Shown here piece after piece: positions 17,401 to 25,796 of a stretch of DNA of 27,776 nt. The notes under the pieces are model-generated. The model did no database searches. It was not told where the DNA came from and saw only the letters and a list, made by a program, of their open reading frames with translations. Numbering within the stretch: position 1 is the first letter of the stretch; the number at the start of each line of letters is the position of its first letter. A program made the translations under genes and the position numbers. The DNA is from CAYWFU01 sp964457585 (GTDB taxonomy: Bacteria; JACRDZ01), in the NCBI GenBank assembly GCA_964457585.1, contig CAYWFU010000035.1:1-27776 (forward strand). The letters run 5' to 3'.

Positions 17401-19252
17401 TATTTGCTTCTCTAAGAGCCTGTTCTTCTGTATATCCTGTTATTCGTTCTTTAAATAATTGTTTATCCTCTCCATTAATCTTAAAAATATGCTGCATCAT
17501 TTCTTTATGTTTAATTCTCTTCTTAATCTCTTCTGTACTAAGAATTACTTTTTCAATTTCAGGTTCTTTCTGATAAAGCTCTTCCCCATTTAAAAATCTA
17601 TCAATGGATGAAGCTGCTTTATGCCCGGCAGCAATAGCATTCACAATAAATAAAGTTCCGCTAACAGCATCTCCACCTGCAAAAACACCTGCTTTTGAGG
17701 TTGCAAGTGTATTTTTGTCAACTTTGACAACTCCTTTTTCATCAAGTGCAATTCCTTCAGAAACAAATGGAAATTCAGGAACCTGGCCAATTGCAAAAAT
17801 AACCATATCTACATCAAATATACGTACTTTATTTTCTATATGATCAATTTGCGGTTTCCCAAATGCATCAAATCCATAAAATTTTATTTCATTAAATCTA
17901 ATTTTAGATGCTTTATCATCATTAGAAATTATTTTTGTTAAAGAATGTGAAGGGAATATTTTTATTCCATCTTTTTCTGCACTTTCAATTTCCCAAATGT
18001 CGGCAGGCATTTTTTCTCTTGATTCAAGACATATAATACTGACTTCCTTTGCCCCAAGCCTTATTGCAGTTCTTCCTGCATCCATTGCGACATTGCCACC
18101 ACCGAGTATTACTACTTTTTCAGCAATTTCTATTTTTTCATTTAATGCGAATGACCGCAAAAAATTAATTGCACTAAAAACATTTTTTAAGCTTGCACCC
18201 GGCATATTAAATTTTTTATCTTTATGCGCACCAACAGCTATAAATACAGCGCTAAATCCTTCATTAAAAAGTTTATCAATACTTTCTACTTTACAATTAG
18301 TTTTTACCTCTATTCCTTCTGTTAAAATATTCTTAATATCTCTTTCCAATCTTTCAGGCGCAAGTCTGAATCTAGGGATACCAACACGCATCATGCCGCC
18401 TATAACAGGTAGTGATTCAAAAACAGTAACTTTATATCCTTTTTGTCTTAAATCATGTGCAGCAGTTAATCCTGCCGGTCCTGAGCCAATAATAGCCACT
18501 GTTTTATCATGTATAATACTTTTATTATAAATTTCTGGTTTTATTTTGTTATCAAATGCCCAATCTGCAACAAATCTTTTTAAATTTCTTATTGAGACTG
18601 ATTCATCGAATTTGCTTCTAGTGCATTCATCTTCGCAATAATGTCTGCATACTCTTCCGCAAACAGATGGGAATGGATTATCCCGCAAAATTAAATTATA
18701 TGCCTCTTTATATTTTTTTTCTCTTATAAGAGCTATATATCCCTGCGTATTTTGTCCTGCCGGACATGCAGTTTTGCATGGCGACCGTCCCAGTTTATCA
18801 ATTGCAAATTTTGAAGGTATTGCTTGAGGATATCTTCTATAAATTGCTTTTCTTTCATCAAGTTCCATATTATATTCTGAAGCAACTCTAACCGGACATT
18901 TTGTTTCGCATTCTCCGCACCCAGTACATTTTTCTTCATTAATATATCTTGCCTGTTTTTTAATTTTTACATTAAAATTTCCAGCAGAACCTGTAACCGA
19001 ATCTATCTCACCTAAGGTTATAAGTTCAATATCTTTATTTCTCCCCACTTCAACAAGTCTTGGAGCCATGCTGCACATTGCGCAATCGTTAGTTGGAAAT
19101 GTTTTATCAAGCTGGGACATCATCCCACCAATGCAGGATTCTTTTTCAAGGAGATAAACTTTTATTCCAGCCGCAGCAAGATCAAGCGCTGATTGGATAC
19201 CTCCTATCCCACCTCCAACAACAAGTGCCGCACCAACTTTTTTATCTGACAT
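14408..19252 (-). CDS. hdrA: Giant HdrA: HdrA with GltD-like insert, second HdrA module and C-terminal MvhD
   Basis: Predicted bifurcating core of an Hdr-Mvh complex (1614 aa). In order: HdrA FAD motif VGGGIGGIQ (12-20) and CAMC (57-60); ferredoxin CTGCGECETKCP (109-120); a GltD/NADPH-GOGAT-small-subunit-like module (~155-555) with cysteines at 159-210, GSGPAG (256-261) and GGGNVAMD (384-391); ferredoxin-type CINCAICSECLECVEACGP (619-637); the rest of the first HdrA (~650-895) with FVQCVGSRD and CSYICC; a second HdrA module (~915-1395) with FAD motif GGGLAG (1062-1067) and a matching CVGARD/CKRICC; two ferredoxin motifs (1407-1418, 1444-1455); and MvhD/FlpD (~1482-1610, with FLCNWC and MCGCHPGDC). 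The start overlaps hdrB by 11 bp. Known HdrA-MvhADG complexes couple H2 oxidation to ferredoxin and disulfide reduction; the GltD part suggests NAD(P)H as an added partner. Confidence 0.95.
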   Translation of the reverse strand: MSDKKVGAALVVGGGIGGIQSALDLAAAGIKVYLLEKESCIGGMMSQLDKTFPTNDCAMCSMAPRLVEVGRNKDIELITLGEIDSVTGSAGNFNVKIKKQARYINEEKCTGCGECETKCPVRVASEYNMELDERKAIYRRYPQAIPSKFAIDKLGRSPCKTACPAGQNTQGYIALIREKKYKEAYNLILRDNPFPSVCGRVCRHYCEDECTRSKFDESVSIRNLKRFVADWAFDNKIKPEIYNKSIIHDKTVAIIGSGPAGLTAAHDLRQKGYKVTVFESLPVIGGMMRVGIPRFRLAPERLERDIKNILTEGIEVKTNCKVESIDKLFNEGFSAVFIAVGAHKDKKFNMPGASLKNVFSAINFLRSFALNEKIEIAEKVVILGGGNVAMDAGRTAIRLGAKEVSIICLESREKMPADIWEIESAEKDGIKIFPSHSLTKIISNDDKASKIRFNEIKFYGFDAFGKPQIDHIENKVRIFDVDMVIFAIGQVPEFPFVSEGIALDEKGVVKVDKNTLATSKAGVFAGGDAVSGTLFIVNAIAAGHKAASSIDRFLNGEELYQKEPEIEKVILSTEEIKKRIKHKEMMQHIFKINGEDKQLFKERITGYTEEQALREANRCINCAICSECLECVEACGPKAIMHDMPKESFVDINVGAIILASGAEIYNPINKKEYGYKRFNNVISNLQFERILSASGPFRGKVLRPSDNQTPRKIAFVQCVGSRDEENKYCSYICCMAAIKEAIIAKEHEKEIKCMIFYTDIRAFSKGFEDYYNRAKEIGIKFIRCRPSAIKDVPNTGDLIVKYQDDNNKIKEDIFNLVVLSTGLVPSHNIREITKKMNIKLEENGFFMTKSFNSAQSTCDGIYVVGIGSGPKDIPDTVIGGSAAASNVMEILNEKKGTLITPKVFPPEKKAGNDSPRVGVFVCHCGKNIGGVVDVPGVVEFVKTLPDVVYAEDNLYTCSTDTAVKIKEAIEKQNLNRVVVASCSPRTHEALFQDTLRESGLNAYLFEMANIRDQCSWPHMHEPLKATEKAKYLVKMAVAKARLLEELYPMIMKVNQNALVIGGGLAGMTAALKYAKYGIKTFLVERNSHLGGNLKKIYYNFDGSNPQEKLKELINAVENNSNITVFKEANVEDVSGSVGRFKSVIKSKDMKKEIEHGVIIVATGSDEYKPKNGEYLYSDKDVLTQTELEEKLTKNISFIKETDKTFVMIQCVGARDNEHPYCKRICCTHAVKNALKIKELNPHTKIFVLYRDVRTYGFYENYYLKARESGVIFIPYNEDNKPEVVKINNKFEVKLKDITLNDELAIDADNIILSTGPTPDIENNEKISQLIKISLSKDKFFLEKHVKLNPSEFATAGVYLCGLAHYSKNIEEAILSAEAAAMAGYRIISKDERELEPRISFIVDENCDGCAYCIDPCPNKAITLLEYKFKGSVKKIVQIESSMCAGCGSCMATCPKKGCYVKNFRPDQIMAQAEAANSKTLEPIIIAFLCNWCSYAGADLAGISRTQYPPNVRIIRVMCSGMVHPNFVIETLLKGADAVLMCGCHPGDCHYKEGNLKAQKRAEAIDLMLQDYGIEPERYRLEWISASEGERFAKIISDMVEKIKKIGTSPYKQN

Positions 19253-20108
19253 TAATTAAAATCTCCTCTGAAGAGACAAAGTGTTTATCAATATACAAAT
19301 TTTTTTTGCTTATTCCAAAACTTAATCCCATCAGCTGGGTAAAATAAAAAATCGGGATATTAAATTTTTTATTGAATTTTTTTTCGATCTCATTTTGTCT
19401 TAAATCAAGATTCGCATGACATAACGGACATGCAACAGAAATTATATCTGCTTCGCGGGCTTTTGCATCGGTCAGAATCTTATCACATAGTTCAAGTACA
19501 ATATCTGTTTTGCTTAAAGCAAATGATGCTCCACAGCAGTCGGTCTTATATCCCCAGTCAATTGTGTCAAATCCGCATTCGCGCAAAACATTATCCATAC
19601 TCATTGGATATTCACATTCATCAAACTGCGCTATTTTTGGCGGGCGAGTTAAAAGACAACCGTAATAACATGCAATTTTTAAATGAGATAAATCTATGGA
19701 TTTTATTTTAGATAATTTATTGAATTCTTTTTCTTTTATAAACACCTGGAGTGGATGCAATATTTCGATATCGTGAGGTAATTTACTTTCAATAATTTTT
19801 TCGATATTTTCTTTAAGCAATAATTTTTTTTCTGTTTCATTTTTTGCAATTTTAAATCTTGAAAAACATGCACTGCATGGGACCAATACTTCATTAAATC
19901 CATGATTTTTTATATCAGTAAGATTTTGCCATGACAGGCTAATAGATAAAAGATGTGACGCAATATGCACAGGAGATGATCCGCAACATATCCAGTTCTT
20001 TGGTTCAATAAGCTCTATCCCAAGATTTTCGCATACCATTTTTAATGAAAAATTATACTCTTTTGCTGTTGAATTAAGTGAACAACCGGGATAATAGGCA
20101 TATTTCAT
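19242..20108 (-). CDS. hdrB: Heterodisulfide reductase subunit B
   Basis: Catalytic subunit of the Hdr complex (288 aa from the ATG at 20108; GGAG lies 5 bases upstream, so the in-frame GTG at 20114 overlapping that site is not the start). Both CCG domains are present: C9 in YYPGCSLNST with CCGSSP (41-46) and CSAC, then CYYGCLLTRPPK with CCGASF and CPLCHANLD, the pattern that binds the two non-cubane [4Fe-4S] clusters in methanogen HdrB. Methanogen coenzymes are not expected in a bacterium, so the disulfide (or other) substrate is unknown. It overlaps hdrA by 11 bp and follows hdrC by 39 bp. Confidence 0.94.
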   Translation of the reverse strand: MKYAYYPGCSLNSTAKEYNFSLKMVCENLGIELIEPKNWICCGSSPVHIASHLLSISLSWQNLTDIKNHGFNEVLVPCSACFSRFKIAKNETEKKLLLKENIEKIIESKLPHDIEILHPLQVFIKEKEFNKLSKIKSIDLSHLKIACYYGCLLTRPPKIAQFDECEYPMSMDNVLRECGFDTIDWGYKTDCCGASFALSKTDIVLELCDKILTDAKAREADIISVACPLCHANLDLRQNEIEKKFNKKFNIPIFYFTQLMGLSFGISKKNLYIDKHFVSSEEILINVR

Positions 20109-20147
20109 ATACACTCCATAATACTACACTCTCTTTTCTTTAGTCAC

Positions 20148-20690
20148 TTATTTTTGCACATTTTTAAAAATTTTTTTTGTTCTGTCAGAGCCTTCAAAAC
20201 TAGGTAATAATTTAAGTTTGCCTTTCTTGATCATGTTTATTCCAAGCTCCAGATCTTTCGCATAATCTTTTGTTGCTAATTTTATTGAAGTAATTAGTCC
20301 AATTTCATATAATCTTCCAAATGATTTTATATTAGAAAGTCCTATTTTATAGAAAGTTAAAACTTCAGGAACACCGGCAGGTATATTCGACTTAAAAACA
20401 ATTGCACGCAAAGTATCCATTATTTTAGCAATATCAATTCCCTGAGGACAACGAGTTGAACATGCATAACAACTGGCACAAAGCCATATTGTTTTACTTT
20501 TAAGTATTTGATCTTTTAATCCTATTCTTGCAAAATATATTAATTGATTTGGAGTGTAATCCATAAGATGTGAAACCGGACAACCACTGGAGCATTTTTT
20601 ACATTGATAACAAGTATTTATATCCTCCCCTGTTTCTTCTTTAATAACAAGAGAAAAATCATCAAAATTGTTTCTAATATTATATACCAT
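20148..20690 (-). CDS. hdrC: Heterodisulfide reductase subunit C
   Basis: Iron-sulfur relay (180 aa) between HdrA and HdrB. Two [4Fe-4S] motifs are visible: CYQCKKCSSGCP (C27, C30, C33, C37) and CASCYACSTRCPQG (C71, C74, C77, C81), followed by the usual helical tail. Length is normal. It is the first gene of the redox operon, downstream of a well-formed promoter; AGGA lies 10 nt before the ATG. The order hdrC-hdrB-hdrA is shared with many bacterial clusters. Confidence 0.94.
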   Translation of the reverse strand: MVYNIRNNFDDFSLVIKEETGEDINTCYQCKKCSSGCPVSHLMDYTPNQLIYFARIGLKDQILKSKTIWLCASCYACSTRCPQGIDIAKIMDTLRAIVFKSNIPAGVPEVLTFYKIGLSNIKSFGRLYEIGLITSIKLATKDYAKDLELGINMIKKGKLKLLPSFEGSDRTKKIFKNVQK

Positions 20691-20746
20691 AAAATATTAG
20701 TCCTGTATTTTAATTTTCACTTAATAAACAATACCATTTTCAACTT

Positions 20747-20775
20747 ATATTAACACTCTTTTTGTTTATTTTCAA
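20747..20775 (-). promoter_or_regulatory. Sigma70-type promoter for the hdr-mvh-hyd operon
   Basis: Minus-strand TTGAAA (20775-20770) and TAATAT (20752-20747) are separated by 17 bp, predicting a start near 20740 and a leader of about 50 nt before hdrC. It lies in the 112-bp gap between the propeller gene and hdrC and would drive the ~13-kb redox operon. Confidence 0.6.
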
Positions 20776-20802
20776 TTTCATATAAATTTTATATATGGTT
20801 AT

Positions 20803-23607
20803 TTATTTCAGCATATCCTCAGGTAATAATATCTGCCAATCTGTACTATCCCATTTAACTATCCCTTTATCAGATCCAATAAGTTTTACATTTTTAGAGT
20901 TTATGCTTAATGTTGTTAAATTTGGAGATGGCAGACCTGAAGTTGTATCATATACAGTCCAGCCGGTATCATAATATTCCCCTAATCCTTGAGCTGTACA
21001 AGCCCATAAATGCTGATCAGGACTAATAGCTAATTTATAAACCGGGATATTTTCCCATTTTGTATAATTAGTTTTATATTGCCAGATACCTGATGAATTG
21101 TAAAATTCAGAAATACCTTTAGCTGTAGCCAATTTAATATTTGAAAAATCCGGATCTGCTAAAATATCGTATACATTGCCGGCACCGGTATCATAATTTT
21201 GCCATCCAGAAGATGTAAGAACGCTTGTTCCTTTTCCTGTTCCGCACCATATCTCATTTGCTGTTTGATTATAAACCAGTGAAAACACAGGAAGAGACAT
21301 TGGTTCGTTATAAATAATTTTATTTTCTATATCGATAAACTTTGAAAAACCTTTATCAGTTCCAATCCATAAAGAATCATAAAAAAATTTGATTTCATTT
21401 ACATTATTACTCATAAGCCCAAAAGTTGTATCGTATTGTATCCATGTTGAATCATTTCGTAATTTATATACACCGGAATTAGTTGCCAGCCATGGGAGAA
21501 TAGTTGTATCAAAAACTATTTTATTAACTTTTATCCCTTCCAAATCATTAATTCTTTGCCATTTATTATTTTTATATAATGCCAGTCCATCATTCAATCC
21601 CGCCCAGATATTTCCATAAAAATCATAAGTAATCGTATTTATTGCTCCGCTGCTTATTTCTTTTATCCATAAATATGTCAAATTTTTATCAGATAATTTG
21701 GATATAAGCCCGGATGACGTTCCGTACCACATTGTGTTATTGCTGTCAGGATAAATTTGATTTATTTTTTTCCCATTAAAAAAACTAATTCCGGAATCAA
21801 AATAAGTAATACCGTTCCATGTTCCAATAAATGTTGTTTCACTGCTTGAATAAAAAGAAAGCACAGAATTATTAATTAATTTTTTTGAAGTATTATAAAT
21901 TGTCCACCCTGTAGTTTCCTGTCTAGCAGCACCATTGCGTGTTCCTACCCATAATTTATCAGATGAATCAATATATAAAGCCTGTATATAATTATCAGGC
22001 AGTCCATTTGAACTTATGTAGGTCACCCAATTATTTCCGTCAAATTTACTTAATCCTGCAGGTGTACCAACCCAAATTTCATTATTCCTGCAGGCGAGAG
22101 CTGTAATAAAATCAGACGGCAATCCATTTTGTGTGGTGTATTGTTTCCATTCATTGGAAATTAAAACATTAAGCCCTCTGGAAGTTCCTGCCCATAATCG
22201 AGAAGCTGTGTCAAAAATCAGCGCATTAATTTGATTATTAGATAATTTTGAAGCTGTATCATACGTTGTCCAGCTTATACCATCAAAAAATGAAAGTCCA
22301 TTATCCGTTCCGCACCATATTTTTCCTTGTGAGGATACTATTTTATTAACTTTATTATCAGCCAATCCATTATTTTTATTTATTAATTTCCACGTATTTC
22401 CTTCTTTTTTTAATAATCCTTCATCTGTTCCAATCCAGTAAATACCTGAATCATCTTTAATTAAATGATTTATATTATTAATATCTTTTGAAGGATGCTG
22501 TGTATCCATATTTTGAATATAGATTGATTTTTTATCTGTTATTTTTAAAATGCTCAGTCCTTCTGGAGTCAATACCCATATATTATTATCTTTATCAATA
22601 AGCATACTGTTTATTTTATTATTAGTAAGCCCATCATTGATATTATAATTAATCCATTCTCCATTATTAAACTGATTTATTCCTCCGCGTGTCCCAATCC
22701 AGAGATTATCATTTACATCAAACTGAATAGCATAAATCTGTTTATCTGACAGGGAATCAGAATAATATTCATTCCATAATTTACCATCAAATTTATTCAA
22801 TCCGTTTAAAGTCCCTGCCCATATATTGCCATTTTTATCTTCTGCAATAGAAAGTATTATATTACTGGAAATTTTACTATTATATATTGAATATACAGTC
22901 CATTCATTTCCATCGAATTTGTTTATCCTGCCACCTGTCCCAATCCAGATATTGTTTTTGCTATCTACAATGATACATAGAACTTCTGAATATGAAAGTC
23001 CATCCTTAATTTTATAAGTTGTCCATGTTTTTTTTTTTATTTTATTTAAACATTTTTCAGTCTCGCACCAGATATTATTATTTTTATCAACAGCTTATGC
23101 ATAAACATTTGTTCCCAAAAGCCCATCGAGAGAAGTATAATTTTCCCACTTTTCCCCGTCAAATCTGCTAACTCCGCCATAAGTACCAAACCATTTAACA
23201 CCTTGTAAATCAACTGCAATTGAATAAACATAATTATTTAAAAGCCCGTCAGCTATATTATACTTTTTATAGCCGGTAGAATCATATTTTATAATACCGT
23301 TATCTGTCCCAACCCATATAATATTACCTTCTGCTGCTATTGAATAAAAACGATTTCCATTATGGACATAATTTCCCCAGAAGACAGATATTTTTGATCT
23401 TTCCCCTCCTACCCGACCGCAGGAAAATAGTGTTAAACTATTAAAAATTAATAAAATAAATAATAAAATATTTTTTATCTGGAAGTGCCAAGAATACCCT
23501 GCCTTTTTAAGGCAGGGATGAATTGGCACAAATATAAATAATAAATAATTCCTATCAGAGAAGATACCCTGCGGCTCTGCCGCTGGGTTTTTCATAATTT
23601 TATTCAT
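20803..23607 (-). pseudogene. 21-repeat beta-propeller lipoprotein gene with one in-frame TAA and an in-frame insert
   Basis: Reading from the ATG at 23607 gives one frame of 934 codons plus the final stop, broken only by TAA at codon 171 (23095-23097). Both sides are in the same frame, and the A11 run at 23038-23028 keeps it. The product is about 21 copies of a ~42-residue repeat of the two-component-regulator propeller type (pattern nIWiGTdnGlskFdg.nW..Y), which would fold as three seven-bladed propellers. Near the N-terminus is a lipobox signal (NILLFILLIFNSLTLFSCG), so the original product was probably an exported lipoprotein. No kinase or Y_Y_Y domain follows. A 111-bp palindromic element interrupts the signal-peptide codons. 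The start overlaps the pgpA stop as ATGA. Probably inactive, or split; a single-base assembly error is possible. Confidence 0.8.
23477..23587 (-). repeat. 111-bp palindromic element inserted in frame in the propeller gene
   Basis: It contains two hairpins: 23486-23528 (outer TGCCAA/TTGGCA, inner CCCTGCCTT/AAGGCAGGG, loop TTT) and 23566-23588 (ACCCTGCGGC/GCCGCTGGGT, loop TCT, one mismatch). A-rich runs flank it on the coding strand. Removing the 111 bp joins MNKIMKN directly to the hydrophobic ILLFILLIFN core and restores an ordinary lipoprotein signal peptide. Confidence 0.7.
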
Positions 23608-24068
23608 GATTTGCTCCTAAAAGAAATAACTAGTACTTGAAGAATTAGATTTGATAAGATGCCTGCCATTATATCATCCAGCATTATTCCAAAAGGACTT
23701 CTTATTTTTTCAAGTTTATTAATTGGAAATGGTTTAAAAATATCTAAAATACGAAAAAGAATAAACCCCATTACTACATTTTTATAGTTTATTGGTATCA
23801 AAAACATTGTAATCCAGAAACCGCCTATTTCATCAATAACAATCTGGGGAGGATCATCATCATGTGAAAAAGAAGTTTTACATTCTTGAATTGATAAAAG
23901 GCCTAATATTAAAACTGAAGTTACTATTATTAAATATGAATAGGTACCTAAAAATCTTGAAAATAAAATATAAATAATTAAACCAACTAAAGATCCTATA
24001 GTTCCTGGAATAAAAGGAATATATCCCGCATAAAATCCAGTGGCAAGAAAAATAGCAATTTTTTTCAC
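23604..24068 (-). CDS. pgpA: Phosphatidylglycerophosphatase A
   Basis: Membrane enzyme (154 aa) dephosphorylating phosphatidylglycerol phosphate, the step after PgsA. Family motifs are FIPGTIGSLVG near the N-terminus, IVIDEIGGFW, the FRILDIFKPFPI segment and the metal-binding GIMLDDIMAG near the C-terminus; four hydrophobic segments are visible. It begins with GTG at 24068, preceded by AGGA 8 bases away; the ATG two bases upstream reads straight into TGA. It lies 20 bp after pgsA, so two consecutive steps of one pathway are adjacent. Confidence 0.92.
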   Translation of the reverse strand: MKKIAIFLATGFYAGYIPFIPGTIGSLVGLIIYILFSRFLGTYSYLIIVTSVLILGLLSIQECKTSFSHDDDPPQIVIDEIGGFWITMFLIPINYKNVVMGFILFRILDIFKPFPINKLEKIRSPFGIMLDDIMAGILSNLILQVLVISFRSKS

Positions 24069-24088
24069 ATGGAATATCCTATGAATAG

Positions 24089-24706
24089 TTATAATTCTTT
24101 CATATACAAATTTTTATTTTGAATAAAATAATTTGCCCCTGAGATTACCGTTATTATTACTGCTACTATCATTAAAAAATAGGGCGTATTATTAAAAATA
24201 ATAAGAACATATTTGCCAAGTAAACCTCCCTGTAATAAAATTTGCTCTACAGTTCTATTATTAATATGAATCATTGTTTTCTGAAAAAGCATAAAAACAT
24301 ATATTACAATTATTGAAATAAGCTGAGCAGCTGTTTTATATTTGCCATATTTATCAGCAACAATAATTTTTTGCTCCATACTGGCTAAAATTCTTAATCC
24401 CATTACAGCAAATTCACGGCTGATGATTATAATTACCATCCATGCAGGGATAACAGACTTCTGAACCAAAAAAATAAGAGCGGCAGAAACTAATATTTTA
24501 TCAGCAAGCGGATCCATAATTTTACCAAAATTTGTCACATTTCCCATCTTGCGGGCTATTTTTCCATCATACAAATCACTTATTGCTGCAGCGATAAGTA
24601 ATAACAATGCGGCATAACGGAAAAAAAGTCCATGAAGACTCATTAGAATCATAAATAAAAAAACAGCTACGATTCTATATGAAGTTATATGATTTGCAAC
24701 ATTCAT
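24089..24706 (-). CDS. pgsA: CDP-diacylglycerol-glycerol-3-phosphate 3-phosphatidyltransferase
   Basis: Integral membrane enzyme making phosphatidylglycerol phosphate (205 aa from the ATG at 24706, chosen because AAGGAAA is upstream and the N-terminus NVANHITSYRI matches the family; the frame is open to 24742). The CDP-alcohol phosphotransferase motif is complete: DG-xx-AR-x8-G-xxx-D-xxx-D in DLYDGKIARKMGN then GKIMDPLADK. About six hydrophobic helices. A ~15-residue hydrophilic stretch with a short extra loop (MIHINNRTVEQILLQGG) near residues 145-165 is slightly longer than usual. It starts 2 bp after the coaD stop. Confidence 0.93.
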   Translation of the reverse strand: MNVANHITSYRIVAVFLFMILMSLHGLFFRYAALLLLIAAAISDLYDGKIARKMGNVTNFGKIMDPLADKILVSAALIFLVQKSVIPAWMVIIIISREFAVMGLRILASMEQKIIVADKYGKYKTAAQLISIIVIYVFMLFQKTMIHINNRTVEQILLQGGLLGKYVLIIFNNTPYFLMIVAVIITVISGANYFIQNKNLYMKEL

Positions 24707-24708
24707 AA

Positions 24709-25185
24709 TTATAATTTCCTTTTTAATTCCAAAAGAACGCATTCAGGAACAAGCGATTTAATATTTCCGCCATACTGAGCTATTTCTTTAACGATGCTTG
24801 AACTCAAATACGAATACATTTCATTTGGAATCATAAATACTGTTTCGACATTTTTAGAGAGTTTACGGTTCATTATAGCCATTTGAAATTCATAATCAAA
24901 ATCAGAAATAGCGCGAACACCGCGGATTATTGCTTGTGCATTTTTTTTTTCAACATAATTAACTAACAATTCATCAAAAAAATCGATCTCAACATTTTTA
25001 AACTGCTCTATAGATTTTTTTAGCAAATTAACTCTTTCTGCCAAGCTAAAAAGAGTATTTTTTTTGGGTTTTTCTATTACTGCAACAATAATTTTATTGA
25101 AAATTCTTAATCCACGTTCAATTATATCAATATGTCCATTAGTTACAGGATCAAATGTACCGGGATATACAGCTGTTTTTTTCAT
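24709..25185 (-). CDS. coaD: Phosphopantetheine adenylyltransferase
   Basis: Cytoplasmic enzyme of coenzyme A synthesis (158 aa), joining 4'-phosphopantetheine and ATP. The nucleotidyltransferase signature is VYPGTFDPVTNGHIDII at residues 5-21, followed by the family segments VRAISDFDYEFQMA and the ISSSIV-type loop (YLSSSIVKEIA). Length is standard. Its ATG overlaps the rsmD stop as ATGA, and the pair rsmD-coaD is common in bacteria. Confidence 0.95.
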   Translation of the reverse strand: MKKTAVYPGTFDPVTNGHIDIIERGLRIFNKIIVAVIEKPKKNTLFSLAERVNLLKKSIEQFKNVEIDFFDELLVNYVEKKNAQAIIRGVRAISDFDYEFQMAIMNRKLSKNVETVFMIPNEMYSYLSSSIVKEIAQYGGNIKSLVPECVLLELKRKL

Positions 25186-25760
25186 ATCAACGCATTCTCC
25201 AATTTATGCAGAGTATAAAACGAAAGTACAATATTACCATAGATATATTCTCTTTTCAATTTTAAATTATCAATTTGTTCATGTGTTTTTTCTTTTTTAT
25301 GATGTTCCCATATGACTAAACCATCTTTATTTAATATATTGTATTCAGATATAAGATGTAAAGTTTTCTTTCCAAAATCAAAAAAATAAGGAGGATCCAA
25401 AAATATAATATCAAATTTTTTTTGTTTATGATATATTATTTTTAAAGCTAAAAAAGTATTTTTTAAATAAACTTTACAGTCTTTTTCAAATTCCAGAAGT
25501 TCAAAATTATTTTTAATTAAATTAAAGTGATTTAAATTATTTTCAATAAATATGCAATTCTTTGCCCCGCGGCTAATTGCTTCTATCCCAATAGCTCCAG
25601 TTCCTGCAAATAGATCCAATACATTTGCATTAATTATAGATGTACCAAGAATATTAAATAAAGATTCTCTTACTTTATCAGATGTTGGTCTCAATTTAAA
25701 TTTAGTATCTATCTTTTTTAAAAAACGGTGGCAAAAAGAACCACCTATTATTCTTTGCAT
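25182..25760 (-). CDS. rsmD: 16S rRNA (guanine-966-N2)-methyltransferase RsmD
   Basis: SAM-dependent methyltransferase (192 aa) acting on 16S rRNA in the 30S subunit. Visible features are the N-terminal RIIGGSF and LRPTSDKVRESLFNIL segments, the SAM-binding VLDLFAGTGAIGIEA (residues ~58-72) and the catalytic DPPYF motif near residue 123. AGGA is 9 nt before the ATG. It leads the rsmD-coaD-pgsA-pgpA string; a promoter would lie within the repeat-rich spacer upstream, where I see no convincing one. Confidence 0.93.
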   Translation of the reverse strand: MQRIIGGSFCHRFLKKIDTKFKLRPTSDKVRESLFNILGTSIINANVLDLFAGTGAIGIEAISRGAKNCIFIENNLNHFNLIKNNFELLEFEKDCKVYLKNTFLALKIIYHKQKKFDIIFLDPPYFFDFGKKTLHLISEYNILNKDGLVIWEHHKKEKTHEQIDNLKLKREYIYGNIVLSFYTLHKLENALI

Positions 25761-25796
25761 TTTTGCTAATCCTGAATAAGGGTAATGTCAAAAATT

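Noticed and set aside
20115..20147. Separate control region between hdrC and hdrB
   Set aside because: Only 39 bp with a ribosome site; no promoter-like pair of boxes was seen, so the genes are taken as one operon.
23028..23038. Frameshift at the run of 11 A/T in the propeller gene
   Set aside because: Translation through the run stays in register with repeats on both sides; only the TAA at 23095 interrupts the gene.
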